DNA of 8,873 bases. Source: an archaeon (GTDB taxonomy: Archaea; Thermoproteota; Nitrososphaeria; Nitrososphaerales; Gagatemarchaeaceae). The notes under the pieces are model-generated. The model was not told where the DNA came from. It saw only the letters and a program-made list of their open reading frames with translations, and made no database searches. A program made the translations under genes and the position numbers. Position 1 is the first letter of the stretch; the number at the start of each line of letters is the position of its first letter. Location: positions 1-8,873 of the forward strand of contig JAKAPN010000030.1 of the NCBI GenBank assembly GCA_021822995.1, read 5' to 3'. This document shows, piece by piece, positions 6,120 through 8,873 of the stretch.

Positions 6120-6442
6120 CAAGAGTGAGCTTCCTGCCGGTGCTTCTCTAGCTTGGACCTCTGACTTCTGGCGAACCTCCAGTCCTGGTACCTTTCGCCC
6201 AAGCCGGCGAGGCGCCGCAGCTCTCGGCAGACTGGGCAGTCCGGTTCTGTCGACGGAGGTTGCCACGTGGCATCTCGGAACTCCTCCGCGGGGATCCTCC
6301 AGGCTTCGTATCTGCTGCTCAGGTGGACTCCGGCGACGTGGACCTCGAACAGGTCCCCGCGATCAGTCTGAAAGCCACAGAGACAGACGAAGGGTCCCGT
6401 AGCAGCGTCTGTTAAATGCGAGGGGCTTCCTTCAGAGGTCAA
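6119..6442 (-). CDS. Double C2H2 zinc-finger protein (107 aa)
   Basis: The start is TTG at 6442, supported by a strong Shine-Dalgarno AAGGAGG at 6456-6450 seven bases upstream. Its TTGA overlaps the stop of the preceding micro-ORF. Two zinc sites are visible. The first is C20-x-C22 with H35-x4-H40 and the hydrophobic core of a classical finger (CLCGFQTDRGDLFEVHVAGVH). The second is C69-x2-C72 with H101-x4-H106, with an unusually long 28-residue insert before the histidines. Between them is a region rich in aromatic and acidic residues. C2H2 proteins are frequent in archaeal viruses and plasmids as DNA-binding regulators. The gene is directly coupled to the SF3 helicase, so control of replication or of its own operon is plausible. 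The stop TGA shares one base with the helicase ATG. Confidence 0.75.
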   Translation of the reverse strand: MTSEGSPSHLTDAATGPFVCLCGFQTDRGDLFEVHVAGVHLSSRYEAWRIPAEEFRDATWQPPSTEPDCPVCRELRRLAGLGERYQDWRFARSQRSKLEKHRQEAHS

Positions 6443-6555
6443 CGGTTCGCCTCCTTTGATGGGACGTGGGCCGCACTGCCGGGGCTGGGGGGGCCTCCTC
6501 CCCCAGCTTTCTCGATTATCGCGTCACAGATTTCCTTGCAGTCGCGGAGCGTCAT
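6439..6555 (-). CDS. Micro-ORF (38 aa) between the two zinc-finger genes
   Basis: ATG at 6555 opens a 38-codon frame, MTLRDCKEICDAIIEKAGGG onward, ending in a TGA that overlaps the TTG of the 107-aa gene as TTGA. This is the same junction type used elsewhere in the operon. It fills most of the 136-base gap after the 64-aa gene. Residues 4-17 could be an amphipathic helix with C6 and C10. The second half is Gly/Pro-rich because it reads through a hairpin (6484-6507), so part of the sequence may be shaped by RNA structure. It is either a tiny protein or a leader ORF that couples translation into the 107-aa gene. No homologue is recognised. Confidence 0.42.
   Translation of the reverse strand: MTLRDCKEICDAIIEKAGGGGPPSPGSAAHVPSKEANR
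6484..6507. promoter_or_regulatory. GC-rich hairpin upstream of the 107-aa zinc-finger gene
   Basis: GCTGGGGG at 6484-6491 and CCCCCAGC at 6500-6507 are perfect 8-bp inverted repeats with an 8-base loop. In the minus-strand mRNA the hairpin would form about 27 bases before the Shine-Dalgarno of the 107-aa gene. No T-run follows, so it is not a terminator; translational control or RNA processing is possible. Confidence 0.4.
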
Positions 6556-6578
6556 CCTTAAGTCGGAAGTTCGTAGGC

Positions 6579-6773
6579 TCACGAGTGGCTGGCCTCTCCT
6601 GTACTATCGGGGGACGGTGCGGCACCTGGGCTCCCTGCCGTTGCACCGGCGGGGGGCCGTTTCTTACAGTGTGAGACGTGAAGGCCGAAGTTGATCTCCA
6701 TCTGTGCTGGGTAGAGCGAGAAGATGACTTTGTGGCAAAACGGACAGCTCCGTTCTAAGATTGTTGCGGTCAT
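6579..6773 (-). CDS. Zinc-finger protein, first gene of the replication operon (64 aa)
   Basis: The ATG at 6773 sits about 30 bases after a TATA-like box (6801-6806) with no Shine-Dalgarno, fitting a leaderless transcript. The N-terminal half holds C10-x2-C13, an 18-residue hydrophobic/aromatic stretch, then H32-x2-H35-C36: CPFCHK followed by FGLHVSHCKK. This is a C2H2 or C2HC finger, with a basic end that could touch DNA. The C-terminal 27 residues are Pro/Ala/Ser/Gly-rich and likely disordered. As the first gene next to a divergent promoter region containing a palindrome, it is a candidate regulator of that region. Function is inferred from the motif and position only. Confidence 0.68.
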   Translation of the reverse strand: MTATILERSCPFCHKVIFSLYPAQMEINFGLHVSHCKKRPPAGATAGSPGAAPSPDSTGEASHS

Positions 6774-6800
6774 CGCTACGCTACACTAGCGGTAGTCTGA

Positions 6801-6806
6801 ATTTAA
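6801..6806 (-). promoter_or_regulatory. TATA-like box of the replication operon
   Basis: Minus-strand TTAAAT lies 28-33 bases before the ATG at 6773, in an intergenic region shared with the divergent ATPase promoter. Confidence 0.5.
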
Positions 6807-6820
6807 CGGTGTGGTATGAG

Positions 6821-6862
6821 GTATAACCATCGGACCCAACGGTTTAACAAGACGTTTCGTCT
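6821..6862. promoter_or_regulatory. Candidate operator sites in the divergent promoter region
   Basis: AGACG-TTT-CGTCT at 6850-6862 is a perfect 5-bp inverted repeat. Just beside it GTATAACC (6821-6828) and GGTTTAAC (6841-6848) form an imperfect inverted repeat (6 of 8). AACGGT occurs directly repeated at 6805 and 6838. They lie between the two outward-facing TATA boxes and could bind a regulator. The first site contains GACGTTTCG, which also occurs in the helicase-gene repeat array at 4746-4754. Confidence 0.35.
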
Positions 6863-6874
6863 GTAAGCGCCGCA

Positions 6875-6880
6875 GATATA
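6875..6880 (+). promoter_or_regulatory. TATA-like box of the ATPase gene
   Basis: GATATA begins 30 bases before the ATG at 6905, and no Shine-Dalgarno is visible, fitting leaderless initiation. Confidence 0.5.
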
Positions 6881-6904
6881 CCACCGCACCTTAATGCGCC
6901 CTAT

Positions 6905-7495
6905 ATGCCTAGGAACCACCTCCTTTGGACCCCTGATCCTGTCTATCAACGACTCGCGAAGTTGAAGGGGGACCTAGGCTATCCGAGCTTCGGGGCGCTC
7001 CTCAACGCCCTGGCCCTGGAGCACGACGGATCCGCCTCGCAGAAGGGGACCCCCGAGCTCCTCCTCAGGGACACGCGTCCGTTCATAGTAGCCGGGCCTT
7101 CAGGCTCAGGGAAGACAACGCTGGCCAAGGCCGTCCTGGCGAAGTGGGAGGGCCCCGCCCTGGTCTTCGACGTCGGTAACGAGTACGCCGAGCTCCCAGC
7201 GGTGAAGGACGCCAGGGATGTCCCGTTCGCTCGGGGAGGGAGGGTCCGCATCCTGGCGGACCCGGACGCCGCATATTCAGAGATCCAGGGGAGTTACCTC
7301 TTCCGGGACCTGGCCAGGTCCAGGGGCCCCGAGCTCTCGAAGTGGCTCGTGATCATAGAGGAGGCCCACCGCTTCGCGAAGGACCCGAACCTGAAGGACC
7401 TGATTCTGGAGTCGCGCAAGTATCTTGGGAAGCTATTGGTCCTCAGCGCCGATTCGTCCGCCTGGGACCAGCTCGCCCCCGTCGTCAGGCCCTAG
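6905..7495 (+). CDS. HerA/FtsK/A32-like P-loop ATPase, possible packaging ATPase (196 aa)
   Basis: The protein is a small DNA-pumping-type ATPase. Walker A is GPSGSGKT at 64-71. FDVGNEY at 88-94 matches the strand after the first helix in HerA/VirB4-like proteins. Walker B is WLVIIEEAH at 147-155. A final strand LLVLSADSS at 177-185 sits where the family usually has a polar Q-type sensor, here replaced. R171 is a possible arginine finger. About 200 residues matches the A32/B204-type genome-packaging ATPases of archaeal viruses rather than full HerA (about 500). Residues 8-40 (TPDPVYQRLAKLKGDLGYPS and the following FGALLNAL) look like a ribbon-helix-helix of the archaeal antitoxin kind, an unusual N-terminal addition. 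The gene ends 63 bases inside the opposing integrase gene. A packaging, segregation or transfer role is possible. Confidence 0.78.
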   Translation: MPRNHLLWTPDPVYQRLAKLKGDLGYPSFGALLNALALEHDGSASQKGTPELLLRDTRPFIVAGPSGSGKTTLAKAVLAKWEGPALVFDVGNEYAELPAVKDARDVPFARGGRVRILADPDAAYSEIQGSYLFRDLARSRGPELSKWLVIIEEAHRFAKDPNLKDLILESRKYLGKLLVLSADSSAWDQLAPVVRP

Positions 7496-8710
7496 CGTCT
7501 CCTCGGCCTGGACCAGCTTCGAGCGGAGCTCCGCGACGTCACGAAGGACCGTCTGCATCACCGTCGAAAGCCGCTGGATCTCCCTGTCCTTCGCCTCTAG
7601 CTGCTCGTCGAGCCTTTTCTCCCTCTCCAGCCCGTCAGGCTGGGCCTCCGGCTCCCTCGGGTCGACCGTCAGGCCGGGGACCGCCTTCAGGTAGTCCTCC
7701 AGGAGCTGCTCCCACGTGACTTTGTAGTACGAGTCGCTGACCCCCAGGGAGTGCCCCATGCATATCTCGACGTTGGCCGGCTTCATCACCTGCTCCGCGT
7801 GCGTCTTGAAGTACTTGCGGAACCCGTGGGTGATCTGCGTATCATGTCGCTTCTTGGGGTCCAGCCTGAGCCCTGCCCTCCATGCCGCCCGAATCAGGAC
7901 GTGCCTCGCGGCGTTCAAGTCCAGGGGCCGGACGTCCCTGGCTAGCCGGTGGGGGGTCCCCTTCTGGTCCAGCGCCGGGTCGTACTTCGCCTTCTGCCTC
8001 TGAGTCTCTTCGACCGTCGCCTCCCTGACCGAGACCAGGAACCGGTTCCTGAGGAGCGGGCTCTCGGGCCCGATCGGCTCCCCGTGGACATCCCTGAAGT
8101 CCATATACGACTTCGCAGCCCTGTAAGCCTCGGGGGTGACGAATGCAATGTACTCCTCCGGCTCCCCCGCGTAGACGGTCAGCTTCGCGGCGACCACCTT
8201 CCCGGACCTCTCGACCGGCTGGACGTGCTTCCACTTCATCCAAGACCACGCGCCGAACCTTATCCCTGAGGACGCGCCGAAAAGGACCATGACATGGACC
8301 CTGGGGTCAGGGGCCTTCAGCAGCTTCAGGAGCTCCTCCCTGGTATAGGGACGGTCCTCCCCGTGCTTGCGCGCCGCCGGCAGGGTTCTCTCTATCTTCC
8401 GCCAGTTGACCAGGACATCGTTCATCTCGCAGAAGCACTTCATCCCTCGAAGGTAGTTCCATACCCGGCTCATGGAGATCTCCCTGGCCTCTGCCTTCTG
8501 GCGGAACCCCCAGAGGAAATCCACAGCCTGCTGCTCGAACCACTTCCGGTCGGCCTGGGCCTTAGCGGCGAGCTCGTCAGGCCCCATCTTCAGGGCCTCG
8601 AGGAACTTCGCGAAGTCGCGGGAATAGAGCGTCCACGTCTTCTCTGCCTTCACGCCCATCCGGAAGGACCTCCAGGCGCGGGACGTCTCCAGCGAAGGGT
8701 CCTGTGGCAT
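7433..8710 (-). CDS. Tyrosine recombinase/integrase, thaumarchaeal type (425 aa)
   Basis: This enzyme would catalyse site-specific integration and excision of the element. An N-terminal SAM-like core-binding domain (about 20-112) precedes the catalytic domain. Visible catalytic residues are R151 in GASSGIR, H295 and R298 in HGFRKYF, H320 in MGHS, and the nucleophile Y328 or Y329 in SDSYYK. The phrases YAGEPEEYIAFVTPEAY and HAEQVMKPANVEICMGHSLG, and the ending EDYLKAVPGLTV, are typical of Nitrososphaerota recombinases. Residues 361-405 form a charged C-terminal coiled coil, also usual in that group. All catalytic residues are intact and no split or frameshift is seen. The TATA-like box TTTTATTAAATA overlaps the end of the TFB-like gene 15 bases upstream. 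No attachment site or tRNA gene was found in the window. Confidence 0.92.
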   Translation of the reverse strand: MPQDPSLETSRAWRSFRMGVKAEKTWTLYSRDFAKFLEALKMGPDELAAKAQADRKWFEQQAVDFLWGFRQKAEAREISMSRVWNYLRGMKCFCEMNDVLVNWRKIERTLPAARKHGEDRPYTREELLKLLKAPDPRVHVMVLFGASSGIRFGAWSWMKWKHVQPVERSGKVVAAKLTVYAGEPEEYIAFVTPEAYRAAKSYMDFRDVHGEPIGPESPLLRNRFLVSVREATVEETQRQKAKYDPALDQKGTPHRLARDVRPLDLNAARHVLIRAAWRAGLRLDPKKRHDTQITHGFRKYFKTHAEQVMKPANVEICMGHSLGVSDSYYKVTWEQLLEDYLKAVPGLTVDPREPEAQPDGLEREKRLDEQLEAKDREIQRLSTVMQTVLRDVAELRSKLVQAEETLGPDDGGELVPGGRIGAEDQ

Positions 8711-8725
8711 AGGAATACGTCCCGA

Positions 8726-8873
8726 CTATTTAATAAAAGGGACGCTGTTAGTGAACAGTTCCCTGATGGTGTACTCCGACGTCCCCGCGCAGTCAGCCAT
8801 CTCCCTCTGGGTCACCCGTCTTCCCCTCGACTCGGCCATCGACAGGGCCACCTCAGCGGAGTACACCGCCGCT
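8726..8873 (-). CDS. tfb: C-terminal end of a transcription factor B (TFIIB-like) protein (partial)
   Basis: The minus strand is open from the right edge (first full codon at 8872) to TAG at 8726-8728, giving 48 residues. They read AAVYSAEVALSMAESRGRRV then TQREMADCAGTSEYTIRELF, the pattern of the second cyclin repeat and BRE-contacting helix-turn-helix of archaeal TFB: an A-A-x-Y helix, then R-x-TQRE-x-A, then G-x-(S/T)E-x-T-I-R. TFB recruits RNA polymerase to TATA/TBP promoters. Only 15 bases separate its stop from the integrase ATG. It is therefore either element-encoded, which would let the element redirect host transcription, or a host tfb at the boundary. The N-terminal zinc ribbon and first repeat lie outside the window. 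An unrelated HTH protein is the main alternative. Confidence 0.72.
   Translation of the reverse strand, partial: AAVYSAEVALSMAESRGRRVTQREMADCAGTSEYTIRELFTNSVPFIK
8727..8738 (-). promoter_or_regulatory. TATA-like box of the integrase gene
   Basis: Minus-strand TTTTATTAAATA starts 28 bases before the integrase ATG at 8710 and overlaps the last codons of the TFB-like gene. Read-through from that gene is an alternative source of transcript. Confidence 0.45.

Noticed and set aside
6120..6266. Upstream start for the SF3 helicase adding 49 residues
   Set aside because: It would overlap the 107-aa zinc-finger gene almost fully in that span; the added residues are low complexity, and the TGATG junction supports 6119.

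Overview
The window looks like part of a mobile genetic element (integrating virus or virus-like plasmid) of an archaeon, most likely a Nitrososphaerota (Thaumarchaeota) lineage with GC-rich DNA. Three things support this. The integrase is of the thaumarchaeal tyrosine-recombinase type. The right edge carries the C-terminal tail of an archaeal transcription factor B. Six transcription-unit starts have a TATA-like box 28-33 bases before the start codon, which fits leaderless archaeal transcription. Downstream genes instead use overlapping stop/start codons, often with TTG or GTG starts. No rRNA, tRNA, CRISPR array or insertion sequence was seen.

Left part (1-2939, plus strand): the tail of an unidentified protein; a 76-aa protein with a possible C2HC zinc site, followed by a hairpin-T5 terminator; then a surface-protein operon. 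That operon encodes a 148-aa secreted beta-rich protein, a 556-aa signal-peptide plus C-terminal-anchor glycoprotein-like protein, and an 86-aa CxxC/CxxC zinc protein. Middle-left (2936-3643, minus strand): a 57-aa possible membrane protein coupled to a 93-aa CxxC protein, behind an approximately 225-base noncoding stretch with small inverted repeats.

Middle (3644-6773, minus strand): a tightly coupled operon of six reading frames: 64-aa zinc-finger protein, 38-aa micro-ORF, 107-aa double zinc-finger protein, D5-type SF3 helicase (467 aa), a 90-aa helical protein and a 268-aa coiled-coil/HTH-like protein. Junctions overlap as TTGA, TGATG, TTGA and ATGA. Near its 3' end the helicase gene carries an inverted pair of triple GTTTCG repeats flanking an AT-rich core, a candidate replication origin or Rep-binding site.

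Right part (6774-8873): a divergent promoter region; a 196-aa HerA/FtsK/A32-like ATPase with an RHH-like N-terminus (plus); a 425-aa tyrosine recombinase (minus) overlapping the ATPase gene tail to tail by 63 bases; and 15 bases from the integrase start, the TFB-like C-terminus running off the window.

Together these give replication (SF3 helicase), integration (recombinase), possible genome packaging (ATPase), transcriptional control (TFB, zinc proteins) and a cell-surface or virion-surface module. No capsid protein could be recognised, so whether the element is a virus, a plasmid or a virus-derived satellite is open.
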